A stretch of DNA of 19,763 bases, taken from NCBI GenBank assembly GCA_002319885.1, contig DCFT01000156.1:8615-28377 (forward strand). Reading direction: 5' to 3'. Origin of the DNA: Bacteroidales bacterium UBA1797 (lineage in GTDB: Bacteria; Bacteroidota; Bacteroidia; Bacteroidales; VadinHA17). A program made the position numbers and the translations under genes. Positions 1 through 8,328 of the stretch are shown in pieces (the first letter of the stretch is position 1; each line of letters opens with the position of its first letter). The notes under the pieces were generated by a model that was not told the DNA's origin, searched no databases, and saw only the letters and a list, made by a program, of their open reading frames with translations.

Positions 1-400
1 ATTTTTCTGTCATCTTGGACATTGAAATAAGTATTCCATCTACTCCACTAAGGAGGAGCGTTTCAACAGCTTTTACTTCTCTGGCATAGAGCTCGCTCGA
101 CTGGCAGAACATTACATGATATCCTGAGTCATATGCCAGATCTTCAATACCACTTATAACAGTTGAAAAAAAATAGTGAACTATCTCAGGAACAATAACT
201 CCAATTGTTTTACTCGAACCACTTTTAAGGCTTAAAGCAATCTGGTTAGGTTTATAGTTCCATTCTTCAGCAAGCTTCCTAACTGATTTTTTTGTCGAAA
301 TACTTATATCGCGATGTCCTTTCAGAGCTTTTGATACAGTTGAAGGGGAAATTCCAAGCTCTTTTGCAATATCCTTAATAGTTATCTGTCCTTTATGCAT
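1..400 (-). CDS. LacI-family transcriptional regulator (partial, C-terminus cut by window edge)
   Basis: Reading the minus strand from an ATG at 398-400 gives an open frame to the window edge, 133 residues with no stop. The first 25 or so residues, including DIAKELGISPSTVSKALKG, form a LacI-type helix-turn-helix. The hinge region NYKPNQIALSLKSG follows, then the start of the periplasmic-binding-protein-like effector domain (TIGVIVPEIVHYFF, later GVDGILISMS). LacI-type proteins are about 330-340 residues, so roughly 200 C-terminal residues lie outside the window. An upstream ATG at about 425 is out of frame, so I prefer this start. The gene diverges from the DUF1080/oxidoreductase cluster across a 257-base spacer, the usual arrangement for a local sugar-responsive regulator. 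Family assignment is secure; the effector and the regulated target are inference. Confidence 0.93.
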   Translation of the reverse strand, partial: MHKGQITIKDIAKELGISPSTVSKALKGHRDISISTKKSVRKLAEEWNYKPNQIALSLKSGSSKTIGVIVPEIVHYFFSTVISGIEDLAYDSGYHVMFCQSSELYAREVKAVETLLLSGVDGILISMSKMTEK

Positions 401-576
401 TTTCTCTATAACTTTTTTTGTCCATATTTTTAAAGTTAGGATAAATATTCAGAAGTTCAAATGGATTTGGAAAAAATATAATGTTAAACAAAATATCAAT
501 TATTCTTATCGTATAAATGAATATTGCAAGTAAGGTAAGGAGGAATATAGGATTAGGTTTTTTAAAAATCCCGCTT

Positions 577-584
577 TATATTTG
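577..584 (+). promoter_or_regulatory. Possible Bacteroidota -7 promoter element for the DUF1080/oxidoreductase cluster
   Basis: TATATTTG matches the Bacteroidota -7 consensus TAnnTTTG and lies 73 bases upstream of the ATG at 658. No convincing TTTG-type -33 element is seen at the expected distance; the upstream sequence is only T-rich. The rest of the 401-657 spacer between the divergent LacI gene and this cluster is AT-rich. I found only a weak 4-base inverted repeat there (TGCC/GGCA, 583-599), overlapping the end of this element, and no clear LacI-type operator with a central CG. Confidence 0.4.
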
Positions 585-657
585 CCTTAAACAACGGCAC
601 AGTAAAAATGTTATTAAAGTGCGCGTAGGTGTAAATAAAATTAAATAAATCAGCAAA

Positions 658-1449
658 ATGAAAAAATTGGTTACTTTAAGCTTGATGTCGTGCCTTTTCA
701 CATATGGTATAGGGCAGACACCACAAACAACAAAACCAGTTCCGGGAAAGTATCCTGAACTTGAAAAAATGACTCCCGGAATGACTGAGATATGGGAGCC
801 TGAAGTAAAAATTATTCAGCCGGGCATCACAAATTCTGATGCACCTTCAGATGCCATTGTTTTATTCAGCGGTACGGAACTGAATTCAGAATGGTCCGAC
901 CTACAGGGAAACCCATCAAAGTGGATAGTAAAGGATGGAGCGCTCATAAGCACAAGAGGAGCAGGGTTCATTAAAACCAAACGTAAATTTGGAAATTTTC
1001 AGCTGCATATTGAGTGGAGAACACCTTCTGAAGTGGTGGGCGAAAGTCAGGGCAGAGGTAACAGCGGTGTTTTTCTACAGGAACTTTATGAAGTACAGGT
1101 GCTTGATAGTTATAATAACCGAACCTATCGCAATGGACAGGCAGCAGCAATGTATAAACAGTATGCACCTCTGGTAAATGTCTGCAAAAAGCCGGGTGAA
1201 TGGCAGGCATATGATATTATTTATACTGCTCCTACATTCGGAAATGATTCGACTTTGTACGTTACACCTCCGAGGGTGACAGTACTTCAAAATGGAGTAT
1301 TGGTTCAGAATAATGTCGTATTAAGAGGTCCTACAGAATATATAGGTATACCTGAATATTTTGTCAAAAAACATGGTCCGGGCAGTATAGAATTGCAGGA
1401 TCATGGAAATCCTGTTGGATTTAGAAACATCTGGATCAGAGAATTATAG
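658..1449 (+). CDS. Secreted DUF1080 protein (3-keto-disaccharide hydrolase family)
   Basis: This is a 263-residue protein with a Sec signal peptide (residues 1 to about 20, basic MKK, hydrophobic core, then GIGQ). The DUF1080 domain runs from about residue 66 to the end and begins at AIVLFSGTELNSEW. Family features include the lectin-like jelly-roll segments FGNFQLHIEWRTP and GNSGVFLQ, and the closing pattern IELQDHGNPVGFRNIWIREL. Pfam names this family 3-keto-disaccharide hydrolase because members cleave glycosides already oxidised at C3. No lipobox is seen, so the protein is probably periplasmic or released. It is the first gene of a cluster whose next gene encodes a Gfo/Idh/MocA oxidoreductase, and whose third gene encodes a second DUF1080 protein. 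Family assignment is strong. The exact substrate, and whether it acts as a hydrolase or a lyase, is unknown. Confidence 0.9.
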   Translation: MKKLVTLSLMSCLFTYGIGQTPQTTKPVPGKYPELEKMTPGMTEIWEPEVKIIQPGITNSDAPSDAIVLFSGTELNSEWSDLQGNPSKWIVKDGALISTRGAGFIKTKRKFGNFQLHIEWRTPSEVVGESQGRGNSGVFLQELYEVQVLDSYNNRTYRNGQAAAMYKQYAPLVNVCKKPGEWQAYDIIYTAPTFGNDSTLYVTPPRVTVLQNGVLVQNNVVLRGPTEYIGIPEYFVKKHGPGSIELQDHGNPVGFRNIWIREL

Positions 1450-1470
1450 ATTTCTGAATATGTTTTTAAA

Positions 1471-1491
1471 TATGGCATATCATATGCCATA
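1471..1491. repeat. Perfect 10-1-10 inverted repeat in the DUF1080/oxidoreductase spacer
   Basis: TATGGCATAT and ATATGCCATA flank a single C. The repeat lies 21 bases after the first DUF1080 stop and 54 bases before the oxidoreductase start. It can fold as a short hairpin or be bound as dyad DNA. It lacks a T-run on the plus strand, so it is a poor intrinsic terminator there. An operator or an RNA-stability element is possible. Confidence 0.7.
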
Positions 1492-1545
1492 CTTAATAAA
1501 AATAATTAATTTTATGGATCAATTATAAATTTTAATTTACCTGAA

Positions 1546-3045
1546 ATGAAAGAAAATTCGAAACACATTACACGCCGGACGTTCCTTGGGACAACCGGTG
1601 CTGTCGCTGCGGGTCTGACTATACTGCCGAGCTCAGTCGTCAGTGGACTTGGCCGCAAGACACCAGCTCCCAGCGACAAGCTGAACATTGCTGTTGTTGG
1701 TATTGGTGGCATGGGTAATACAAACCTGAAGAATGTATCCGGAACAGAGAACATAGTTGCACTTTGTGATGTTGACTGGGGTTATGCAAAACGGGTTTTT
1801 GCTGCTAATCCAAAGGCCAAACCCTATTGGGACTGGCGAAAGATGTACGATGAAATGGGAAAATCAATTGATGCGGTTATTACTGCTACAGCTGATCATT
1901 CACATGCTGTGATTACAGCCAACGCAATCACAATGGGAAAACATGTTTATACTCAGAAACCATTAACACATACAGTTTATGAGTCAAGGTTATTAACTAA
2001 ACTCGCAGCACAATATAAAGTTGCGACACAGATGGGTAACCAGGGTTCCTCTGGTGAAGGTGTAAATCAGACCATTGAGTGGATGCAGAATGGCGAAATT
2101 GGCGAAGTAAAAAGAGTTGAAGCATTTACTGATCGCCCGATATGGCCACAGGGATTAAACGTTCCTAAAGGTGAATGGGTACCTGATACTCTTAACTGGG
2201 ATCTTTTTATCGGGCCAACCAAGATGCGTCCGTATAACAGCATCTACACTCCATGGAACTGGAGAGGCTGGTGGGATTTTGGAACAGGTGCACTGGGTGA
2301 TATGGCCTGCCATATTATGCATCCTATCTTCAAATCTCTGAAATTAGGCTATCCAATTCATGCTCAGGCAAGTTCAACACTTTTATTAACCGACTGTGCA
2401 CCTAATGCTCAGATGGTTACTCTTACATTCCCTGAGAGAGTAGCGCCAAAAGGATCAAAAGTTAAATATCCCCAGGTTGAAGTTGTATGGTACGACGGTG
2501 GTTTGCAACCGCCAAAACCAGTCGGCTGGCCTGCCGGAAAAAATATGAATGATGCCGGTGGTGGTGTTATTTTCCACGGTGAAAAAGATACTCTTATCTG
2601 TGGTTGCTATGGAAAAGATCCATGGTTATTATCAGGAAGAAAACCTGTTGTCCCGAAAACTGAAAGAAGAGTTGAAAATGCAATGAACGGCGGTCATGAA
2701 ATGGATTGGGTACGTGCATGCAAAGAAAGCCCGGAATCAAGAGTTAAAACAAAATCTGATTTCTCAGAAGCAGGTCCATTCAATGAAATGGTCGTGATGG
2801 GTGTTCCAGCTGTCAGACTTCAGGGTCTTAACAAAGTACTTGATTGGGATGGACAAAAAATGGAATTCACAAACATTGGACCTGATGAATCAGTAAGACT
2901 CACTATCTCCGATAATTTTACAATCGTTGACGGAGATCCCAAATTCAACAGACCTGATATTAAACTTAACGCAAAAGAATTTGCTGCTGATATGGTAAAA
3001 CATACCTACCGCAGTGGATTTACTTTGCCTGATATGCCTGCATAA
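1546..3045 (+). CDS. Tat-exported Gfo/Idh/MocA family NAD(P)-dependent oxidoreductase
   Basis: This 499-residue protein begins with a twin-arginine signal (RRTFLG at residues 10-15, then an Ala/Gly-rich hydrophobic stretch to about 34). The Rossmann domain follows, with the nucleotide loop VVGIGGMGNTN (50-60) and the acidic strand end ALCDVD (72-77). The usual EKP catalytic-lysine motif appears as QKPLTH, with K138 retained. GDMACHIMHP (251-260) supplies the active-site histidine region. The C-terminal GFO_IDH_MocA substrate domain completes it. Family members oxidise or reduce sugars and inositols at one ring carbon. Tat export implies that it folds with NAD(P) bound before crossing the inner membrane. 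Flanking DUF1080 genes suggest that it makes or consumes 3-keto sugars for them. The ATG at 1546 is chosen because it places the Tat motif correctly. Direction of catalysis and substrate are inference. Confidence 0.93.
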   Translation: MKENSKHITRRTFLGTTGAVAAGLTILPSSVVSGLGRKTPAPSDKLNIAVVGIGGMGNTNLKNVSGTENIVALCDVDWGYAKRVFAANPKAKPYWDWRKMYDEMGKSIDAVITATADHSHAVITANAITMGKHVYTQKPLTHTVYESRLLTKLAAQYKVATQMGNQGSSGEGVNQTIEWMQNGEIGEVKRVEAFTDRPIWPQGLNVPKGEWVPDTLNWDLFIGPTKMRPYNSIYTPWNWRGWWDFGTGALGDMACHIMHPIFKSLKLGYPIHAQASSTLLLTDCAPNAQMVTLTFPERVAPKGSKVKYPQVEVVWYDGGLQPPKPVGWPAGKNMNDAGGGVIFHGEKDTLICGCYGKDPWLLSGRKPVVPKTERRVENAMNGGHEMDWVRACKESPESRVKTKSDFSEAGPFNEMVVMGVPAVRLQGLNKVLDWDGQKMEFTNIGPDESVRLTISDNFTIVDGDPKFNRPDIKLNAKEFAADMVKHTYRSGFTLPDMPA

Positions 3046-3052
3046 TTAAATT

Positions 3053-3081
3053 GAGTCACAGATAATTATTACCTGTGACTC
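3053..3081 (+). terminator. Hairpin after the oxidoreductase gene (possible partial terminator)
   Basis: GAGTCACAG and CTGTGACTC form a perfect 9-bp stem around an 11-base loop, starting 8 bases after the oxidoreductase stop. The following TTAACTTTTAAT is only moderately T-rich, so this may be a weak terminator or a transcript-stability hairpin inside the cluster. TAACTTTT at 3083-3090 is one base off the -7 consensus and could give the next gene its own start. Confidence 0.5.
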
Positions 3082-3105
3082 TTAACTTTTAATATATTAA
3101 GTATT

Positions 3106-3834
3106 ATGAAGCTATTAAACATTATTTTGTCATGTGTCCTTGTATTGGGAATTACAACATCCTGTGGCTCCAATGGAAACTCCAAAAAAGCCTCAAAAGA
3201 TGATGGTTTTGTATCCATCTTCGATGGTAAAACAACCACCGGATGGCGTGGTTACGATAAACCGACTTTCCCTGAATCGGGATGGGATGTTGTTGATGGT
3301 ACTCTTCACTGTATTGGATCAGGAACCGGAGAAGCCGGTAGTGGTGGAGATATTATCTACGACAAGAAATTAGAAAATTTCGAACTCGATCTCGAATGGA
3401 AAATTTCCGAAGGTGGAAACAGCGGTATTTTTATTCTCGCACAGGAGATACCTAACGAGCCAATCTGGAAATCCGGTCTCGAAATGCAGATTCTGGATAA
3501 TGAAAAACATCCTGATGCAAAGCTTGGCGTAAATGGAGACCGCATGGCTGGGTCACTCTATGATCTTATACCTGCAAAACCACAGAACACTAAACCTGCA
3601 GGAGAGTGGAATCATGCTCATATTCTTGTTTATCAGGGTACAGTGGTATTTTCTCAAAACGGAGCAAATGTAGTTGAATTCCATCTCTGGACTGAAGATT
3701 GGAAAAAGATGGTTGAAAACTCAAAATTCAAAGACTTTGAATGGTTTGTCAATCCTGCAAAAGAAGGTTATATTGGACTGCAGGATCATGGAAATGACGT
3801 ATGGTTCAGAAATATTAAGCTTAAGATTCTTTAA
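3106..3834 (+). CDS. DUF1080 lipoprotein (3-keto-disaccharide hydrolase family)
   Basis: This 242-residue protein has a lipoprotein-type signal peptide. A hydrophobic core is followed by GITTSC with Cys20 as the probable lipidated residue, then a Ser/Asn/Gly/Lys-rich linker to about residue 34. The box is imperfect at the -3 position (Thr). The DUF1080 domain runs from FVSIFDGKTTTGW (about 35-47) through EWKISEGGNSGIF to the closing LQDHGNDVWFRNI. It is a divergent paralogue of the gene at 658: both share GNSG[VI]F and the QDHGN...FRNI ending. Having one soluble and one membrane-anchored copy around an exported oxidoreductase suggests two different cleavage steps or substrates. No acidic lipoprotein export signal directly follows Cys20, so periplasmic-face anchoring is more likely than surface display. 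Family certain; role inferred. Confidence 0.92.
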   Translation: MKLLNIILSCVLVLGITTSCGSNGNSKKASKDDGFVSIFDGKTTTGWRGYDKPTFPESGWDVVDGTLHCIGSGTGEAGSGGDIIYDKKLENFELDLEWKISEGGNSGIFILAQEIPNEPIWKSGLEMQILDNEKHPDAKLGVNGDRMAGSLYDLIPAKPQNTKPAGEWNHAHILVYQGTVVFSQNGANVVEFHLWTEDWKKMVENSKFKDFEWFVNPAKEGYIGLQDHGNDVWFRNIKLKIL

Positions 3835-3852
3835 TAAGTCTTTAAATGAGAT

Positions 3853-3887
3853 AAAAAAGGCTGGATCATTTGATTCAACCTTTTTTT
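3853..3887. terminator. Bidirectional intrinsic terminator between convergent genes
   Basis: An A6 run leads into GGCTGGATCA and TGATTCAACC, which pair with one C-A mismatch and one G-U pair around a loop of about 4 bases. A T7 run follows. The A-run and T-run make it usable from both strands. It lies 18 bases after the DUF1080 lipoprotein stop (plus) and 36 bases beyond the HD-hydrolase stop (minus), so it should end both transcripts. Confidence 0.8.
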
Positions 3888-3923
3888 ATTCAGGTCTTTT
3901 GCTCCTTTTAATGGGGGTCTCCG

Positions 3924-4508
3924 TCAGTGGGGCAGGGTGCCTTCCAATCCAATATCGCCTGCCACTGTCCTCATACCCATAATACAATCGGTTATCAGGT
4001 CATCGAGACTGATCCCCAGCATTTCAGCTCCCTTTTCTATAACAGAACGGTCAACACCCGCTGCAAATCTCTTATCATTCCACTTTTTCCTGACTGATCT
4101 TGCTTCCATATCCAAAACACTTTTTGAAGGCCTTACAAGGGCGCTGGTAACAACCAAACCTGTTAATTCATCGACAGCATAAATTGTCCGTTCCAGTAAT
4201 GAAATAGGTTTCACATCGGTTGCAAGACCCCACCCATGACTCATCACAGCCCGGATATATTCCTGTGGCCAGTTATTCTCTTTTAAAATATTTTCAGTCA
4301 TGATACAATGTTGTTCAGGATACATCTCATAATCAAGATCGTGAATCAGCCCGATTATTCCCCATTTCTCTTCATCCTCTCCAGCCTTATTAGCCATGTA
4401 CCTCATTACTGCTTCCACTGATAAAGCATGTCTGGTGAGACTTTCTGACTTATTGTATCTTTTAAACAATTCAAATGCTTTAGCCCTTGTAGGTGTTATG
4501 GTTGACAT
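3924..4508 (-). CDS. HD-superfamily hydrolase (COG2316-like)
   Basis: This is a 194-residue cytoplasmic protein without a signal peptide. The HD metal-binding series is visible: H27 in RHALSVEAVM, the HD pair H56-D57 in GLIHDLDYE, H91 in VMSHGW, and D113 in AVDELTGLV. The segment ELTGLVVTSALVRPSKS followed by a basic stretch (SVRKKWNDKRFAAGV) and GAEMLG matches the small HD proteins of the COG2316 type, annotated only as predicted hydrolases. HD domains cleave phosphomonoesters, phosphodiesters or nucleotides, but no substrate can be read from this sequence. It starts 37 bases after the peptidase stop on the same strand, so the two may be co-transcribed, although no functional link is evident. 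The stop is backed by the bidirectional hairpin at 3853-3887. Confidence 0.85.
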   Translation of the reverse strand: MSTITPTRAKAFELFKRYNKSESLTRHALSVEAVMRYMANKAGEDEEKWGIIGLIHDLDYEMYPEQHCIMTENILKENNWPQEYIRAVMSHGWGLATDVKPISLLERTIYAVDELTGLVVTSALVRPSKSVLDMEARSVRKKWNDKRFAAGVDRSVIEKGAEMLGISLDDLITDCIMGMRTVAGDIGLEGTLPH

Positions 4509-4545
4509 ATTTTACAGAATTTATAATTTAATATACGATAACAGA

Positions 4546-7500
4546 CTAGCGTCTGAGTTTAACAACAGGTATCGTTTTATCAATAGTTGTACCTTTAATT
4601 CTGAAATAATAAATTGATGGAATTAATTTCAAATCACTAATTGTAAATGAATTATTTCCGCTTAATATGCTTTTATCAACATCATATAGTATCATTCCAG
4701 CTTCATTTGTGATCGTTAGTCTGAGCTTATCATCTGTCTGTGAGTTAACTGAAACAGTAAAACTGTCAAAGAAAGGATTAGGATAAACACCAACAGTCTC
4801 TTTGATCATTGTATTCTCAATTTTTGCAGTCAAAGTGTCATTAAATAAGTAATCATCTTTGTTATCAAATCCGTAAGCAACAATTTTATAAGGACCATAC
4901 TTTGAAAGATCAGCTTTTCTATTAAAAGTTACAGTAACTGAATCACTAAGAGGCAGAACTTTTGTGTTAAAAAATTGTTGCACAGGAGGTAATTCATCAT
5001 TTACCTGGTAAGCAAGATTAAAGCCATTAATAGTATCTTTCCCCTTGTTCAGAACTTTGACTGAAATATTCTCCAGTCCATACTTGCCACTTGTGGCAGG
5101 GATCACAATTCTTGCAGTTTGAAGGTCTTTCTGAATATAGGTTACAGTACTTGTTTTTGCAAAATCGATCATGTCAATCCAGCTACAGTCTGACCCTTTT
5201 GAAACAGAACTGTCTTTATTATAATTCCATTCCAATTTATTGGTCCCGGCGGGTACTGCAACAGCGCATCTTGTCCAGGGAATTTCTCCTGATTTTCTCA
5301 AAACTTCAACATCGTTCAGTTTAAAAGAAAGGAAATCATAGTTAGGTTCTGATGAAACTTTGTAAAAGAACTTAAGAGAATCATCTTTAGCGTATACAGT
5401 CCTTATTATCAGTGATGTGGATCCATTGTGATCTATTGCACCCGATCTTGCTGCAATGAGGCCATCATACGAAGTTGCTGAAGTAATAATCCAGGGAACT
5501 GGGCTGATATTGATCCATGGGAAAACATTAAATGATGAAGCTTCAAAACTCTCACGTATTTTCCCGACCCTGAATGTGAAATCTTTATTCACAAAATAGG
5601 GATTGCAATCGAGTGTTGATGAAATAGAAATAAAGCTTCCTGAAGGTGTAGTCTCAGAAAGTTTTACCAATACTGGTATGTCTGTTACCTGTCCAAATTG
5701 GAGTACGCCTGACTTTACACTTGGATCAACAACTGAAATATCATCTTGTGGACTGGAAATGCCAAATTGCCCTTCAATATTACTGCTTCCCTGATTACGG
5801 ACCTTAAAAACCAGAGAGAATGTTTCACCCGGATCGGGAATATTATCACCATTTCCGAAAGTTTTGTCATCCAGAACATAATTGATTATCTGTAGATCAG
5901 GAGCATGGATAGAGATATCGATAAGATAATGTTTTTCAGATACTTCATCCTTTACGAGCAAGTTAACAGTAACTATTGCAAGATCGGGTACATCAGTGGC
6001 AACAGTAATACCAAGCTTATCTGACAGGATGGTATCAGATTTCGCCTTTATAGTTCCTATTGAGACAGAATCGCTGGTGATTTTAACCAAATCAGAAGCA
6101 GAAGAGATTTTGGCATATAGATTATGTGCATCGGTCAACCCAAGATTACTAAGAGTAAGATTAAGGTAAAATGATTCTCCAAAATCTGCCATTTTATTGT
6201 TATTTCCCAGGCTATCGTTTATACTGCTTGCGCTAAGGTTAATAAACTCCTTGTTCACATTTGAGAAATGGATAGTTTTCAATTCCGGTTCTTTGTTTTG
6301 TCCTGTAATTACAACCAGACAAGAATCATTAGAGATACCCGGCATGTTAAGATCAACCGATCCTGAACAGCTTGCGTAGGAAGCATCCCAAAGAGTATCA
6401 GCATGTGAAACAGCAACATATGCAAATGGATCAACATTTAAGGAAAGTGATTTGATACCATTTGGAAGAGTATCTGGTAAGGATATAGTGAATTTCCCTG
6501 GCGTTCCAATAATTGGAATTACACTCGGGTCACCGATCAGGTTATATGTCTCCCAGTAATATTTCTTATTTGAGGATGTACTTGCACTGACAGCCAGGTT
6601 GCCTGCATAAATGATCTGGCCCATCGAAAAATACCAGTCAGAAGGAGATTCACCGTGAGTATGAAACAATCTGTCATAGGCCCCCAGACCCGTAGATTCA
6701 TATGTGGGGTTATCGGTAATTACACCCGTACCTACAGCCCAGTAATAATCCTCGTCCCAGAAGGAGTCGTTTGAGCATCCGATAAAGCCAATTGCTCCCT
6801 TGTCAGCTGTCAGCAACATCCTGTTTCCAAATGTTGAGGGCTGGTCGAATTGGGCTGTCCTGCAGGCATTACTTATCACAAATGGATACATGTTTTTATT
6901 CTGAAATAGGGGAATATCAGAAGATTTAATATTGACATGTAGCCATCCGTCGGCTTCACCGTGCCCGGTATAATTAATAAATGAAACGCCACTATTTATA
7001 AGTTTTATAATTGAATCTTTTGCTGTATATGATTGTGGGTAATTAAAGTGAAATTCATTTATATTATTCTCTTTTGTAAGATAATTAGTTATTGCATACT
7101 TAATCTGACCATTCATATTATTGGCATAACTATCGTCATAACCGGCGCTGATTAATGACCGCGTATAAAATTTATTTGCATCAGAAAACTGGAACTTTTC
7201 ATATTGAATAATCTTGGTGATGGCAGTTTTCAGTTCGTTTGTATCAGCTACCGGAATCCTTCCAATAAACATTTCCGGCATATAGTCACCATTTCCATCA
7301 AATTCGCCATAATACATATCAGTAACATTGCCGGACCCTCCGGAACCATAATAAGGTATTCTGTTTACATCTCCGATTATAAGCAGATATTCGGGTGGCG
7401 GGTCGCTCGCTGAAGATGCTTTGTAAATTTTGCTGAGTGTATCTTTAATATGCTGATAATCATTTCCTGCAAAGTCTTTTCCTCTGTAAAGGATCTTAAG

Positions 7501-8328
7501 TTTGAAGCCCTTCTGTGTTTTCCATTTAATAAATGGTTTTAATTGTTTTTTAAAAGCTGTATCCGTAAGAATTATCATTTTAACCGGTTGATTTGAATAG
7601 CCTGGTATAACCTGGCCCGGGTTGAAGTTAAGCACACCTTTGCTTAGTGTTTCATTGAAAAGTGACCGTTCAGATGCTGTTGATGCTGATATTGCACCTG
7701 TTGAATTTGAAAATGTTATTTCAATTTTCATTGAGGTGATAACCTTCAGGGAGTTTGAATGAGGATTATATCTTACCGGTGAAATATAGAGGTTGGCAAG
7801 ATTAGTATTCCTGACAATACCCAGAGATTCAATTTTCACTGTATCAGCAGCAATAAATCCCCGGGTGGCATATATTTTTTTATCAATCACAAATGCCGGT
7901 TTTGTTTGTTGGATTTCTTTTGTTTCACTTTCCTGGGCTGGGATAAGCAGGCCTGTAATTTTTTTGCCCGATGGTTTGATATCAGTAGATCTGACATCGG
8001 AGATCTTAATCCTGAATCCGGATCCGGCAGGAACTGTTATCAATCGACTAAATACAGGGAGTTCCGGTTTCCCGGCAATTGCCGACGAAATATGACCAGG
8101 GATGGAAACGCGGTAGAATGCACCTGCGCTATTGGTTATAGTCTCGATGTTTAACTCAGATATTGCATAATTTATTATAATTGATTGATCACTGGCATTG
8201 ACTTCCGTTTTCTGCAAAGTATCACCAAGATGGAACTTATAACTTTTTCCCGTCTGTGCGCTGGCTGATGTGGTAATAACCAGAATGAGTAATAATAGAA
8301 AAACCCGTTTATTTTTCCCTAAACGCAT
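4546..8328 (-). CDS. Gingipain-like C25 cysteine peptidase with type IX secretion sorting domain
   Basis: This 1260-residue secreted protein starts at the ATG at 8326-8328; a TTG one codon upstream is less likely. A Sec signal peptide (to about residue 25, ending SASA-Q) is followed by a C25 propeptide-like region (about 30-240). The C25 catalytic domain (about 245-610) has NYTGHGEADGW with His456 and VISNACRTAQ with Cys489 as the likely dyad, and closes with the family-typical YNLIGDPSV. Immunoglobulin-like or CARDB-like repeats follow, marked by FGESFYLNLTLSN, PGETFSLVFKVRNQG and LENISVKVLNKG. The last 80 or so residues, from VGVYPNPFFD to the basic VVKLRR end, are a T9SS type A sorting domain. 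The protein should cross the outer membrane by T9SS and be attached or released there. Cleavage specificity is not readable. Peptide scavenging or surface-protein maturation are the usual roles of relatives. Confidence 0.93.
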   Translation of the reverse strand: MRLGKNKRVFLLLLILVITTSASAQTGKSYKFHLGDTLQKTEVNASDQSIIINYAISELNIETITNSAGAFYRVSIPGHISSAIAGKPELPVFSRLITVPAGSGFRIKISDVRSTDIKPSGKKITGLLIPAQESETKEIQQTKPAFVIDKKIYATRGFIAADTVKIESLGIVRNTNLANLYISPVRYNPHSNSLKVITSMKIEITFSNSTGAISASTASERSLFNETLSKGVLNFNPGQVIPGYSNQPVKMIILTDTAFKKQLKPFIKWKTQKGFKLKILYRGKDFAGNDYQHIKDTLSKIYKASSASDPPPEYLLIIGDVNRIPYYGSGGSGNVTDMYYGEFDGNGDYMPEMFIGRIPVADTNELKTAITKIIQYEKFQFSDANKFYTRSLISAGYDDSYANNMNGQIKYAITNYLTKENNINEFHFNYPQSYTAKDSIIKLINSGVSFINYTGHGEADGWLHVNIKSSDIPLFQNKNMYPFVISNACRTAQFDQPSTFGNRMLLTADKGAIGFIGCSNDSFWDEDYYWAVGTGVITDNPTYESTGLGAYDRLFHTHGESPSDWYFSMGQIIYAGNLAVSASTSSNKKYYWETYNLIGDPSVIPIIGTPGKFTISLPDTLPNGIKSLSLNVDPFAYVAVSHADTLWDASYASCSGSVDLNMPGISNDSCLVVITGQNKEPELKTIHFSNVNKEFINLSASSINDSLGNNNKMADFGESFYLNLTLSNLGLTDAHNLYAKISSASDLVKITSDSVSIGTIKAKSDTILSDKLGITVATDVPDLAIVTVNLLVKDEVSEKHYLIDISIHAPDLQIINYVLDDKTFGNGDNIPDPGETFSLVFKVRNQGSSNIEGQFGISSPQDDISVVDPSVKSGVLQFGQVTDIPVLVKLSETTPSGSFISISSTLDCNPYFVNKDFTFRVGKIRESFEASSFNVFPWINISPVPWIITSATSYDGLIAARSGAIDHNGSTSLIIRTVYAKDDSLKFFYKVSSEPNYDFLSFKLNDVEVLRKSGEIPWTRCAVAVPAGTNKLEWNYNKDSSVSKGSDCSWIDMIDFAKTSTVTYIQKDLQTARIVIPATSGKYGLENISVKVLNKGKDTINGFNLAYQVNDELPPVQQFFNTKVLPLSDSVTVTFNRKADLSKYGPYKIVAYGFDNKDDYLFNDTLTAKIENTMIKETVGVYPNPFFDSFTVSVNSQTDDKLRLTITNEAGMILYDVDKSILSGNNSFTISDLKLIPSIYYFRIKGTTIDKTIPVVKLRR

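Noticed and set aside
583..599. TGCC/GGCA inverted repeat as the LacI-family operator.
   Set aside because: The arms are only 4 bases, the 9-base centre lacks the typical CG, and the repeat overlaps the end of the candidate -7 element, so it could equally be chance.
7793..8154. Overlapping plus-strand open frames opposite the C25 peptidase gene.
   Set aside because: They are antisense shadows of a clear coding frame, with no recognisable domain or credible start context.
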